This document shows positions 7,150 to 15,374 of a stretch of DNA of 64,000 nt, piece after piece (positions within the stretch are counted from its first letter, which is position 1; the number at the start of each line of letters is the position of its first letter). Source of the stretch: Microbacterium sp. BH-3-3-3 (GTDB taxonomy: Bacteria; Actinomycetota; Actinomycetes; Actinomycetales; Microbacteriaceae); contig NZ_CP017674.1 of assembly GCF_001792815.1 (NCBI RefSeq), positions 186,001 through 250,000 on the forward strand. Reading direction: 5' to 3'. A program made the translations under genes and the position numbers. Under the pieces are notes generated by a model that saw nothing but the letters and a program-made list of their open reading frames with translations, ran no database searches and was not told the origin of the DNA.

Positions 7150-8568
7150 TCAGTCCGAGACCGGCAGCGTCAGCTCGAAACGCGCCCCGGCATCACGGGG
7201 AACGTTTCGTACCTCACCGCCGTGCGCTCGGGCGATCCCGCGCGCGATGGGCAGGCCGAGGCCCACGCCGCCCGAGGGCGAGCGCGCGGCGTCCAGGCGC
7301 ACGAGACGGTCGAAGATGCGCTCCCGCTCCTCGGCCGGCACGCCCGGACCGTCGTCGCTGACGGCGACGGTGGCGGCGCCGCCCGTCACCGCGGCCTCGA
7401 CGACGACCGTGCCGCGCCCGTTCGTCGCGCGCGCGGCGTTCTCGACCAGGTTCGACAGGACCTGCGCGATGCGCCCCGCGTCGATGCGCACCGGCACGGC
7501 GGCATCCGGAACCACCGACGACACCTGCAGCGACGGGTGCACGAGCTGGGCGCGTTCGATCTCGGCTGCCACGATCGTCCGCAGATCGACAGAGCTCCGC
7601 GTCAGCTCGAGCCCCTGATCCACCCGGGCCATCGTGAGCAGGTCGTCGACCAGACGGGAGGCGCGCTGGGCCTCGCGGGCGACGTGCGCGGCGAGCATCT
7701 CGCGCTCGGGTCCGTCGAGATCGGCCCGCACCAGCGTGTCGGCGGCGGCGCGGATGCCGGCGACCGGCGTCCGCAGCTCGTGTGCGGCATCCGAGAGGAA
7801 CACGCGCAGGCGGGCCTCGGCCTCGCGCGCGGATTGCTCGGCTCCCGTGACGTCGTCGAGCATGTCGTCGAGTGCCGTCGCGACCCGACCGATCTCGGTG
7901 TCGGATCGCGTGGGGTGCAGGCGTCGCCCGCGTTCACCGGCTCCGATCGAGCGGGCCACCTCCGAGACCCGGTCCAGGGGCTGCAGCGTGCGACGCACGA
8001 CGAGGGTCACCGCTCCGGCGGCCACCACGAGCACGCCGACCGAGGCGATCGCCATGATCCACCGCACCTGGCCGAGCGTCTCGCCGATCCCGGCGGCGGA
8101 TGCCGTGAGGCTCAGTGTGGAACCGTCGCTCAGCGTGGAAGTCAGCGTCACGAGGTCGGCGTCGCCCGTGACGGCCGAGGCGACGACGCTCACGTCGGTC
8201 GACGCCGAGGGGAGAGGCACCGACCGCTCGGCGGGACCGGGGCCGCCGGGACCGGGCGGCCCGTCGCGCAGCTGCTCGGGGCTCGGCCCCGCGACGACCG
8301 AGTCGCCGCCCGCGCTGTCGATGCGCACCGACAGGCCCTGATCCGACAGTCGCTCGGCCAGGTCCTCGTCGTCGACCGTGCCGACGAGCGAGGCGGCCGC
8401 GGCGGCGCGGTCGCGCAGGCGCTCCTCGATCTGGCCGCGCAGGCGGGCGCCGAGGGCGACGTCGACGACGACCGAGAGCACGATGAGCAGCAGCGCGACG
8501 AGGGCGACGACCGCGACGATGGTGCGCCGCCGCAGCGACCCCGCGCGCAGCGGCCGGGTGTCGCTCAC
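7150..8568 (-). CDS. Two-component sensor histidine kinase
   Basis: A 472-residue membrane kinase. TM1 spans about 16-38, an extracytoplasmic sensor loop 39-168, TM2 170-192, then a HAMP domain and a HisKA domain with phosphoacceptor His263 in AAHELRTPVAG. The HATPase domain has the N box LSNLVENAARAT and the G boxes VSDDGPGVP and GVGLGLPIARG. The sensor loop contains an unusual GPPGPGGPGP stretch near residues 103-112. The GTG start overlaps the regulator stop by 4 nt (8565-8568), so the pair is co-translated. The ligand is unknown; the neighbouring Pro-rich protein at 9385 is the obvious candidate target. Confidence 0.93.
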   Translation of the reverse strand: MSDTRPLRAGSLRRRTIVAVVALVALLLIVLSVVVDVALGARLRGQIEERLRDRAAAAASLVGTVDDEDLAERLSDQGLSVRIDSAGGDSVVAGPSPEQLRDGPPGPGGPGPAERSVPLPSASTDVSVVASAVTGDADLVTLTSTLSDGSTLSLTASAAGIGETLGQVRWIMAIASVGVLVVAAGAVTLVVRRTLQPLDRVSEVARSIGAGERGRRLHPTRSDTEIGRVATALDDMLDDVTGAEQSAREAEARLRVFLSDAAHELRTPVAGIRAAADTLVRADLDGPEREMLAAHVAREAQRASRLVDDLLTMARVDQGLELTRSSVDLRTIVAAEIERAQLVHPSLQVSSVVPDAAVPVRIDAGRIAQVLSNLVENAARATNGRGTVVVEAAVTGGAATVAVSDDGPGVPAEERERIFDRLVRLDAARSPSGGVGLGLPIARGIARAHGGEVRNVPRDAGARFELTLPVSD

Positions 8569-9239
8569 GGCGTCACGCTCAGGCGGTAGCCGAGCCCGCG
8601 CACGGTGTGGATGAGCCGGGGACCGTGCGCCTCCATCTTGCGGCGCAGCGCGCTCAGGTGCACCTCGACCAGGTTGGGGTCGTAGTCGTCGTACCCCCAC
8701 ACCTGCGTCAGGATCTGCGCCTTCGACAGCGTGCGACCACGACTCTCGGCGAACAGCCGCAGCAGGCGGAACTCCGTCGCGGTCAGATCGAGCGACGATC
8801 CGGCGCGGCGCGCGGTCGTGGCATCCGGATCCACCACGAGGTCGGCCACCTCGATGGTCTGCGGCAGACGACCGCGGCGACGGAGCACGGCGCTCGTACG
8901 CGCGATGAGCTCGGCCATGGTGAACGGTTTCACGACGTAATCGTCGGCGCCCTCGGCGAAGCCGCGCAGACGATCGTCGACCTCGTCGCGGGCGGTGAGC
9001 ATGATGACCGCCGCGTCGCTGCGGGAGCGCACGAGCGGAAGCAACCGGATGCCGGAGGGCCCGGGCATCATCCAGTCGAGCACCACCAGGTCGGGGCGGA
9101 ACATCTCGAGGCGCTCGGCGAGGTCGGTGCCGTCGGGCGCGGCCTCGGCGACGAATCCGTCGGCGCGCAGGGCGGTCGCGACGGCGACGCGGATGGTCTC
9201 GTCGTCGTCGAGCACGAGCACGCGGGCAGCAGAGGACAT
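8565..9239 (-). CDS. OmpR/PhoB-family response regulator
   Basis: A 224-residue DNA-binding regulator paired with the kinase at 7150. The receiver domain has the acidic pocket DDDE (residues 11-14), phosphoacceptor Asp55 in LVVLDWMMPG and Lys104 in VVKPF. The C-terminal winged helix ends in the usual HTVRGLGYRL. The ATG at 9239 is preferred over an upstream GTG because the minus strand has TAGCGT ending 7 nt before it, followed by GGGGAGG. Divergent from it, 145 bp away, is the Pro-rich protein gene, a natural target promoter. Confidence 0.94.
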   Translation of the reverse strand: MSSAARVLVLDDDETIRVAVATALRADGFVAEAAPDGTDLAERLEMFRPDLVVLDWMMPGPSGIRLLPLVRSRSDAAVIMLTARDEVDDRLRGFAEGADDYVVKPFTMAELIARTSAVLRRRGRLPQTIEVADLVVDPDATTARRAGSSLDLTATEFRLLRLFAESRGRTLSKAQILTQVWGYDDYDPNLVEVHLSALRRKMEAHGPRLIHTVRGLGYRLSVTP

Positions 9240-9384
9240 CCTCCCCACGCTAGGGCCCATCGCTGCATGCCCGTTATGCGAACGGCCTGGGTTGACCGCA
9301 CGGTCGGCGGCTTCAGGTTCGCTTCAGTCCCCGCTCGAAGGCTGGTACTCGAGACGGTGACCGACACCGCCGCAGAAAGAGATC

Positions 9385-9945
9385 ATGAACGACGACAACC
9401 CCACCCTCCCGCTGCCCCGCATGGACGACGCGCACGAGCCGCGTCGTCGGTCGTGGAAGCGTCCCGCCCTCATCGCCGGCGCGGTCATCGTGGCCGCCGG
9501 CCTCACCGGCGGCACCGCCGCTCTGGCGTCGTCGGGCGGCATGACGCCCGTCGCGTCGGTCACGTCGGCGCCGAGCGCCGACGGCGTCTCGCCGAGCACG
9601 ACCACGCCCACCCCGGGCACGACCCCGAGCGGTGCCCCGACCGCACCGGCCGACGGTTCGGCCCCCACGCCTCCCGCCGACGGCACGGCCCCCGCGGCCC
9701 CGGGTCCCGGAGCCAAGCCGGGCGAGTGCGGACCCGGTGGTCCCGGCGCGCCGACCCCGCCCGCCGACGGCACGGCCCCGACCCCGCCCACCGACGGAAC
9801 CGCCCCCACCCCGCCGACCCCGGGCTCCGGACCGGACGCCGGGGAGCGTCCCACGCCCCCGACCGACGGCACCGCTCCCACCCCTCCGGCCCCGGGCACC
9901 GAGCCCGGCACCGGCGCCACGCCTCCGGCCCAGCCCGGTTCGTGA
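9385..9945 (+). CDS. Membrane-anchored Pro/Thr/Gly-rich repeat protein
   Basis: A 186-residue protein with a short basic cytoplasmic head, one membrane segment (about 28-47) and then about 140 residues of low-complexity extracytoplasmic sequence built from imperfect PTPPADGTA-type repeats. There is one Cys (115, in KPGECGPGG). No enzymatic domain is visible, and it looks like a flexible wall-spanning stalk. It is divergent from the two-component pair and probably regulated by it (inference from position). Low-complexity composition makes homology calls unreliable. Confidence 0.75.
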   Translation: MNDDNPTLPLPRMDDAHEPRRRSWKRPALIAGAVIVAAGLTGGTAALASSGGMTPVASVTSAPSADGVSPSTTTPTPGTTPSGAPTAPADGSAPTPPADGTAPAAPGPGAKPGECGPGGPGAPTPPADGTAPTPPTDGTAPTPPTPGSGPDAGERPTPPTDGTAPTPPAPGTEPGTGATPPAQPGS

Positions 9946-10023
9946 CACCTCACCCGCGCTGATCGCCGCGCCACGCCCCTCGGCGTGCAGCGCGCGGTCA
10001 GCGCGGTGGGGCACGATCGAGGG

Positions 10024-10932
10024 GTGGCGAACAGCACGCGGACCCGCCGCCCGACCCCCGGACGCCCCCGCGCTCGCCCTTCTCGTCGGCGTCGGCCCGC
10101 ACCACGTGTTCTGCGTCGCCGGCGCATCATCGTCGGTGTGGTCGGCATCCTGCTCGCGGGCCTCGTCGTGCTGGCGATCGTGCCGCTGGCCGGCCTCGTC
10201 TCGGCTTGGAACGCCGAGACACGCCGCCAGGCCGTCGATCTGACGACGTTCGATCCCGGCACCCTCATCAGCGACGCCGACTTCTACGACGCGAACGCCC
10301 TGTCGGCCGGCGAGATCCAGGATTTCCTCGACGCACAGGTGGGTGAATGTCGCAACGATTCCTGCCTCGCGGTCCTGCGGACCACCCTTCCCCCTCGGGG
10401 GCCGATCGTCTCGGATGCCACGGGAGAGACGGTCTGCGAGGGCTACGACGGCGGGGAGCTGACGGCGGCCGAGATCATCGACCGCGTCCAGCGCGCGTGC
10501 GGCATCTCGGCGAAGGTGCTGTTGGTCACGCTGCAGAAAGAACAGAGCCTCGTCGCCGGTCGCACCGCCCGAGCCCCCGAACCGCGCGAGCTCGGAGCGG
10601 CGATGGGGGCTCGATGCCCCGACGACGCCGCGTGCGACACGGGCGCCGAGGGTTTCGCCGCCCAGGTGGCCCAGGGCGCGACCGACCTGAAGTCGTACAG
10701 CGCCTCCGACTTCATGCGGCAACCGGGAACGCACTACATCGCCTACTCGCCCGATGCCGCGTGCGGCGGCTCCGACGTGACGATCACCAACGAGGCCACC
10801 GCGGCGTTGTACAACTACACGCCCTACCAACCCAACGCCGCGGCTCTCACGGCACGCTGGGGGACGGGCGACGGGTGCTCGGCCTACGGCAACCGCAACT
10901 TCGCCCTGTACTGGGCCCTCTGGTTCGGCTGA
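10024..10932 (+). CDS. Secreted/membrane-anchored actinobacterial protein (hemagglutinin-like annotation family)
   Basis: A 302-residue protein with a very basic N-terminus (about 33 residues of Arg/Pro), a signal anchor (about 34-58) and an extracytoplasmic domain with several Cys. The stretch FDPGTLISDADFYDANALS followed by EIQDFLD resembles a domain found in secreted actinobacterial proteins often labelled hemagglutinin, and the C-terminus ends in an aromatic NRNFALYWALWFG motif also typical of that group. The biochemical role is unknown; a role in wall binding or wall turnover is a guess. The GTG at 10024 is the best start because it places the Arg-rich head directly before the membrane segment. 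Confidence 0.7.
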   Translation: MANSTRTRRPTPGRPRARPSRRRRPAPRVLRRRRIIVGVVGILLAGLVVLAIVPLAGLVSAWNAETRRQAVDLTTFDPGTLISDADFYDANALSAGEIQDFLDAQVGECRNDSCLAVLRTTLPPRGPIVSDATGETVCEGYDGGELTAAEIIDRVQRACGISAKVLLVTLQKEQSLVAGRTARAPEPRELGAAMGARCPDDAACDTGAEGFAAQVAQGATDLKSYSASDFMRQPGTHYIAYSPDAACGGSDVTITNEATAALYNYTPYQPNAAALTARWGTGDGCSAYGNRNFALYWALWFG

Positions 10933-10989
10933 TCTGCGACGACCCTGACGCCGCGCGGAGCATGCCGTACGACCTGACCATCTGCGGCG

Positions 10990-11029
10990 AAATCACAGTG
11001 TTGTGATTTCGTTATGAACGGGCGATAAT
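10990..11029 (+). promoter_or_regulatory. Promoter with palindromic operator upstream of the DUF3145 gene
   Basis: A well-formed sigma70-type promoter: TTGTGA (11001-11006), a 17-nt spacer and GATAAT (11024-11029). A perfect inverted repeat, AAATCACA-N4-TGTGATTT (10990-11009), covers the -35 element. That geometry suggests repression by a dimeric regulator. The half-sites are those of CRP/FNR proteins but in the opposite arrangement (TCACA before TGTGA), so CRP/GlxR binding is not assured. Confidence 0.65.
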
Positions 11030-11103
11030 GGCCGGACAACCGAACAATCGCCGGCACTCCATCACAGGTCGTAGGGGAAGACGTACCTGACGAAGGAGAG
11101 ACC

Positions 11104-11607
11104 ATGGCGATCACGTCTTCGCGCGGAGTGATTCTGATCCACTCCGCGCCCCGCGCGTTGTGCCCCCACCTCGAGTGGGCGGTCGGACGCGCTCTCGGCC
11201 GCGCCGTCAACTTCGACTGGGCCGAACAGCCCGTGCTGACGGGCAGCCGCCGCGCGGAGTTCTACTGGGAGGGCCCGGTCGGATCCGGCGCCGCCCTGGC
11301 CAGTGCCATCCGCGGGTGGGAGCACCTGCGCTTCGAGGTGAGCGAAGATCCCACGCCCCGCAGCGACGGCGGCCGCTGGATGCACACGCCGGGTCTCGGC
11401 ATCCACTACGCGCAGACGGACGCCGCGGGCAACGTCGTCATCGGCGAGGACCGCGTGCGCTACGCGATGGACGTCGCCGGCGGCGACGCCCTCGAGCTGC
11501 AGCGCGAACTCGACATCGCGCTCGGCTCCGCCTGGGACGAAGAGCTCGAACCTTTCCGCCACGCCAGCGACGACCAGCAGATCGTCTGGCTGCACAAGGT
11601 GGGGTGA
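11104..11607 (+). CDS. DUF3145 family protein
   Basis: A 167-residue soluble protein with the hallmarks of DUF3145: near the start RGVILIHSAPRALCPHLEW, then RAEFYWEGPVGSG and RGWEHLRFEVSEDP, and WLHKVG at the C-terminus. The family is confined to actinobacteria and widely conserved in them; no biochemical function is known to me. AGGAGAG precedes the ATG by 5 nt, so the start is secure. It has its own strong promoter at 10990-11029 with an operator-like palindrome and ends before the hairpin at 11695. Confidence 0.92.
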   Translation: MAITSSRGVILIHSAPRALCPHLEWAVGRALGRAVNFDWAEQPVLTGSRRAEFYWEGPVGSGAALASAIRGWEHLRFEVSEDPTPRSDGGRWMHTPGLGIHYAQTDAAGNVVIGEDRVRYAMDVAGGDALELQRELDIALGSAWDEELEPFRHASDDQQIVWLHKVG

Positions 11608-11694
11608 AGACGTCGGGCGGGGGAGGCGCCACTACCGGAGGCCGGTGATCGCACCCGGCATCGAGACCGCGTATCCCTCGCCCGACAAAGGCAG

Positions 11695-11738
11695 AACGCC
11701 CCCGGCGTCCCGATTCGATTCGGGATGCCGGGGGCGTT
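11695..11738. terminator. Bidirectional hairpin between DUF3145 and fabF
   Basis: Arms AACGCCCCCGGC and GCCGGGGGCGTT, with an inner TCCCG/CGGGA pairing and an 8-nt loop, lie between two convergent genes. The plus-strand side is followed by CTTC. It most likely ends both transcripts. Confidence 0.8.
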
Positions 11739-11747
11739 CTTCGTGCG

Positions 11748-12986
11748 TCAGACCGAGGCGATCGCGACGACGGCGTTGTGACCGCCGAAGCCGAACGAGT
11801 TGCTGATCGCGAGTTGGTCGCCGGAGCCCAGCTCGACCGGCGCACCCGAGAGCGCGAAGGGCACGTCGGGGTCCTGCTCGGTGAGGTTGATGGTCGGAGG
11901 CGCGACGCGGTTCTTCAGCGCGAGCACCGTGAAGATGGCCTCGAGCGCTCCCGTGCCACCCAGCAGGTGACCCGTCGAGGCCTTCGTCGCCGACACGGGG
12001 ATCTCGTCGATCCGGTCGCCGAACACCGTGTGGAGGGCCTTGTATTCGTTCGGGTCGCCCACGGGGGTCGAGGTGGCGTGCGCGTTGATGTGCGTGACAT
12101 CGTCTGCCGATGCCCCCGCCATCTCGAGCGCCAGGCGCACCGCGCGGGCGGCTCCCGTGCCCTCGGGGTCGTTGGCGGTGATGTGGTACGAGTCGGCGGT
12201 GACGCCGCCTCCCACGATCGAGGCGTAGATCTTGGCGCCGCGGGCCAGGGCGTGCTCCTCGGTCTCGAGGATCAGCACGCCCGCGCCCTCGCCCATGACA
12301 AAACCGTCACGGTCGATGCTCGCCGGACGCGAGGCCGTCTCGGGGGAGTCGTTGCGCTTCGACAGCGCCTGCATCGACGCGAACGAGGCGATGGTGATCG
12401 GGTGGATCGCCGACTCGCTTCCGCCCGCGATCACGACGTCGGCCAGACCGTCGCGGATATGCTGCACGGCGTTCACGATCGACTCGGTGCTCGAGGCGCA
12501 CGCCGAGGCCACGGTGCGCGCGAACGCCCGGGCGTTGAAGTGCAGCGAGAGGTTGCCGGCGGCCGCGTTCGGCATGAGCATCGGCACCGTCATCGGCATG
12601 ACGCGACGCGGGCCCTTCTCACGCAGCACGTCCCAGGCGTCGAGCAGCGTCCACACGCCGCCGATGCCGGTGGCGAAGTCGACGCCGAGGCGATCGGGGT
12701 CGACGTCGGGCGAGCCCGCGTCTTCCCAGGCCTCTTTGGCGGCGACCATGGCCAGCTGCGCCGAGGGGTCGAGGCGCTTGGCGACGGGACGATCCAGAAC
12801 CGTCTCGGGTCGCACGAGCGCCTCGGCGGCGAAGGTGACGGGCAGGTTGTACTTCTCGACCCATTCGTGCTCGAGGGTGCGCGCGCCGGAGGTGCCGGCG
12901 AGCAGCGCCGACCAGCTCTCGGGGGCGGTACCGCCGATGGGCGAGGTGGCACCGATGCCGGTGACGACGATGCGGGATGTGCTCAT
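11748..12986 (-). CDS. fabF: Beta-ketoacyl-ACP synthase II
   Basis: Condenses malonyl-ACP with the growing acyl-ACP in type II fatty acid synthesis. It is a 412-residue thiolase fold with the active-site triad in place: Cys163 in SACASSTES, His303 in NAHATSTPVGD and His340 in ASTGHLLGG, with Lys335 just before it and the C-terminal SFGFGGHNA loop. It is the last gene of fabD-fabH-acpP-fabF. A UUCG-capped hairpin separates it from acpP, so its expression may be lowered relative to ACP. The ATG at 12986 has AGGATCC upstream. Confidence 0.97.
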   Translation of the reverse strand: MSTSRIVVTGIGATSPIGGTAPESWSALLAGTSGARTLEHEWVEKYNLPVTFAAEALVRPETVLDRPVAKRLDPSAQLAMVAAKEAWEDAGSPDVDPDRLGVDFATGIGGVWTLLDAWDVLREKGPRRVMPMTVPMLMPNAAAGNLSLHFNARAFARTVASACASSTESIVNAVQHIRDGLADVVIAGGSESAIHPITIASFASMQALSKRNDSPETASRPASIDRDGFVMGEGAGVLILETEEHALARGAKIYASIVGGGVTADSYHITANDPEGTGAARAVRLALEMAGASADDVTHINAHATSTPVGDPNEYKALHTVFGDRIDEIPVSATKASTGHLLGGTGALEAIFTVLALKNRVAPPTINLTEQDPDVPFALSGAPVELGSGDQLAISNSFGFGGHNAVVAIASV

Positions 12987-13022
12987 GGGTGAAGGATCCT
13001 TGGTCCGACCGGAAAGACATGA

Positions 13023-13048
13023 CCGGTGGGGGCCGAAGCCCCCACCGG
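13023..13048 (-). promoter_or_regulatory. Intercistronic UUCG hairpin between acpP and fabF
   Basis: On the minus strand an 11-bp perfect stem (CCGGTGGGGGC and its complement) is capped by a C(TTCG)G tetraloop, the most stable RNA tetraloop class. It begins 6 nt after the acpP stop and ends 37 nt before the fabF start. There is no T-run. It may act as a partial terminator or as a 3' stabiliser of the acpP message. Confidence 0.65.
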
Positions 13049-13053
13049 GAGAG

Positions 13054-13302
13054 TCAGGACTGGTTCGACGTGATGAACGTGACAGCGTCGCCGACGGTCT
13101 TGAGGTTCTTGACCTCGTCGTCGGGGATGGTGACGCCGAACTTCTCCTCGGCGTTGACGACGATCGTCATCATCGAGATGGAGTCGATGTCGAGGTCATC
13201 GGTGAACGACTTCTCGAGGGCGACCTCGTCGGCCGAGATACCGGTCTCGTCGGTGATGAGCTCGGCAAGGCCGGCGAGAACCTCGTCGTTGGTGAATGCC
13301 AT
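13054..13302 (-). CDS. acpP: Acyl carrier protein
   Basis: An 82-residue acidic four-helix carrier of growing acyl chains. Ser41 in DLDIDSISM is the phosphopantetheine site; the usual DSL is DSI here. The context between fabH and fabF is decisive. The ATG at 13302 follows AGGAGACATC, a good ribosome-binding site. About 68 bp separate it from fabH and 67 bp from fabF, the latter containing a stable hairpin. Confidence 0.97.
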   Translation of the reverse strand: MAFTNDEVLAGLAELITDETGISADEVALEKSFTDDLDIDSISMMTIVVNAEEKFGVTIPDDEVKNLKTVGDAVTFITSNQS

Positions 13303-13370
13303 GATGTCTCCTGTTTGTTAGGGGTGGACCCTGACGGGCCCCGATCAGTCTAGAGTTCGGCGACGCTGCG

Positions 13371-14375
13371 TCAGGGAAGGACGACGACCTGCGCGCCGAA
13401 CACGAGACCGGCTCCGAAGCCGATCTGCAGGGCGAGCCCGCCGCTGAGCTCGGGGTGCTCCTCGAGCAGGCGGTGGGTGGCGAGCGGGATGGATGCCGCG
13501 GAGGTGTTGCCCGTGGTCTCGATGTCGCGGCCGATGACCACCGTCTCGGGCAGACCCAGCTGCTTGGCGAACTCGTCGATGATGCGCATGTTCGCCTGGT
13601 GCGGCACGAAGGCGGCGAGGTCCGACGGCTCGATGCCGGCCGCCTCGATCGCCTGACGCGCGACCTTGACCATCTCCCAGACGGCCCAGCGGAACACGGT
13701 GGGACCCTCCTGGCGCAGCGTCGGCCACGGCGCGGCTCCGTCGCGGAACTGCGTCAGCGTGGCGTTCATGCCCACGGCATCCGCTTTCGATCCGTCGGAT
13801 CCCCACACGGTGGGACCGATGCCGGGGGTGTCGCTCGGGCCGATGACGACCGCGCCGGCACCATCGCCGAGCAGGAACGAGATGCTGCGGTCGGTGGGGT
13901 CGACGATGTCGCTGAGCTTCTCGGCGCCCACCACGACCACGTGCTTCGCGAGACCGCCGCGCACCAGGGCGTCGGCCTGGGCGACGCCGTAGGCGAAGCC
14001 GGCGCAGGCCGCGTTGAGGTCGTAGGCCGCCGCGGGGTTGGCGCCGATCCGGTCGGCGACGATCGCCGAGGCCGAGGGCGTCTGCTTGGGATTGCTGATG
14101 GTCGCCACGATCACGGCGTCGATGTCGGCCGGCGCGACGCCCGACCTCTCGACGGCCTCACGGGCGGCATCGGTGGCGAGGTCGATGACGTCGGTCTCGG
14201 CGTTCGCACGAACGCGCGTGACGATGCCGGTGCGCTGGCGGATCCACTCGTCGCTCGAGTCGATGGGGCCGACGAGGTCGTCGTTCGGCACGAAGTTCTC
14301 GCCGCGCGCGGCGCCGTACGCGTAGATGCGCGTGTGGGCGGGGCCCTGCAGCTGACGGAGGGTGGGGGTGCTCAT
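13371..14375 (-). CDS. fabH: Beta-ketoacyl-ACP synthase III
   Basis: Starts fatty acid synthesis by condensing acyl-CoA primers with malonyl-ACP. In Gram-positives this enzyme sets branched-chain content. It has 334 residues with the triad Cys124 (NAACAGFAYG), His259 (VPHQANMRI) and Asn290 (TTGNTSAASIP). The ATG at 14375 overlaps the fabD stop by 4 nt (14372-14375), so the two are translationally coupled. Confidence 0.97.
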   Translation of the reverse strand: MSTPTLRQLQGPAHTRIYAYGAARGENFVPNDDLVGPIDSSDEWIRQRTGIVTRVRANAETDVIDLATDAAREAVERSGVAPADIDAVIVATISNPKQTPSASAIVADRIGANPAAAYDLNAACAGFAYGVAQADALVRGGLAKHVVVVGAEKLSDIVDPTDRSISFLLGDGAGAVVIGPSDTPGIGPTVWGSDGSKADAVGMNATLTQFRDGAAPWPTLRQEGPTVFRWAVWEMVKVARQAIEAAGIEPSDLAAFVPHQANMRIIDEFAKQLGLPETVVIGRDIETTGNTSAASIPLATHRLLEEHPELSGGLALQIGFGAGLVFGAQVVVLP

Positions 14376-15292
14376 GCCTGGTCTTCTTTCAGGAGTGAGA
14401 CGGCCGCGTCGAGGTCGTCGGGGGTCTTGACCGCCACGGTCGGCGTTCCACGCAGGGCGCGCTTGGCGAGCCCGGTCAGGGCGCCCGCGGGCGAGAGTTC
14501 GATGATGCCGGTCACACCCTGCTCGGCGAACGACGCCATGCAGCGGTCCCAGCGCACGGGCGACGCCACCTGGGCGACGACGAGGTCGAGCGCGCGGCGC
14601 CCCTGGTCGACGATGGTGCCGTCGGAGTTGGTCCAGAGCGTCGTCGAGGGGTCCGACACCGACACGTCGGCGGCGGCGGCGCGCAGCGTCTCGACGGCGG
14701 GTTCCATGAAGCGCGTGTGGAACGCACCGGCGACCTGCAGGGCGATCACCCGGGTTCCGCGCGGGGCGTCGGCGGCGAGCTCCGCCAGAGCGGGCAGTTC
14801 GCCGGCGGCGACGATCTGACCGCCGCCGTTGTAGTTGGCCGGGGTGAGCCCGAGCGCTTCGAGACGCTCGAGCACGGCGGCCTCGTCTCCGCCGACCACG
14901 GCGCTCATGCCCGTCTCGACGGCCGAGGCCGCCTCGGCCATGGCGCGCCCGCGCAGTCCGACCAGGCGCAGGGCGTCGGCCTCGTCGATGACGCCGGATG
15001 CCGCGAGGGCGGCGATCTCTCCGACGGAGTGCCCCGCGACACCGGCGGGTCGAGGGGCGTCGGATGCCGTCAGGGCCGACCACGACAGCAGGCTCGCCGC
15101 GACGATGAGCGGCTGCGCGACGCTGGTGTCGCGGATACGGTCGGCGTCCCACTCGGTTCCGGCGGCGACGAGATCGACGCCGGCCTGCTCGGAGTAGGCC
15201 TCGAGGCGCTCCCGCGCTCCGTCGAGTTCGAGCCAGGGGGAGAGGAACCCAGGAGTCTGCGAGCCCTGCCCGGGGAAGACGGCGATGATCAC
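14372..15292 (-). CDS. fabD: Malonyl-CoA:ACP transacylase
   Basis: Loads malonate onto ACP for chain extension. A 306-residue alpha/beta hydrolase-like enzyme with FPGQGSQ near the N-terminus, the catalytic Ser89 in GHSVGE and a QVAGAFHTRFM segment carrying the catalytic His. It is the first gene of the fatty acid operon. The GTG at 15292 is used because an in-frame ATG is absent upstream and the protein begins right at the conserved IIAVFPGQG. An imperfect inverted repeat at 15340-15364 is a candidate site for the FasR regulator encoded next door. Confidence 0.96.
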   Translation of the reverse strand: MIIAVFPGQGSQTPGFLSPWLELDGARERLEAYSEQAGVDLVAAGTEWDADRIRDTSVAQPLIVAASLLSWSALTASDAPRPAGVAGHSVGEIAALAASGVIDEADALRLVGLRGRAMAEAASAVETGMSAVVGGDEAAVLERLEALGLTPANYNGGGQIVAAGELPALAELAADAPRGTRVIALQVAGAFHTRFMEPAVETLRAAAADVSVSDPSTTLWTNSDGTIVDQGRRALDLVVAQVASPVRWDRCMASFAEQGVTGIIELSPAGALTGLAKRALRGTPTVAVKTPDDLDAAVSLLKEDQA

Positions 15293-15339
15293 CGTTCCAT
15301 CCTGCCAAGGATCAGGCGCGGGGTTCTGGAGATATCGAC

Positions 15340-15364
15340 ACAGAAATACGGCGTGTCTTTGTGC
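15340..15364. promoter_or_regulatory. Candidate FasR operator upstream of fabD
   Basis: An imperfect inverted repeat with 11-nt arms (CACAGAAATAC and GTGTCTTTGTG, 8 of 11 complementary) around GGC. It lies 48-72 bp before the fabD start, in the 82-bp gap between fasR and fabD. In Streptomyces, FasR activates fabD-fabH-acpP-fabF from this interval. No binding consensus was available to me for comparison. Confidence 0.4.
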
Positions 15365-15374
15365 GCGCCGTGCA

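Noticed and set aside
9385..9945. Collagen-like or tandem DNA repeat element
   Set aside because: The repeats are imperfect and fit a coding Pro/Thr/Gly-rich stalk in frame; there is no non-coding repeat structure.
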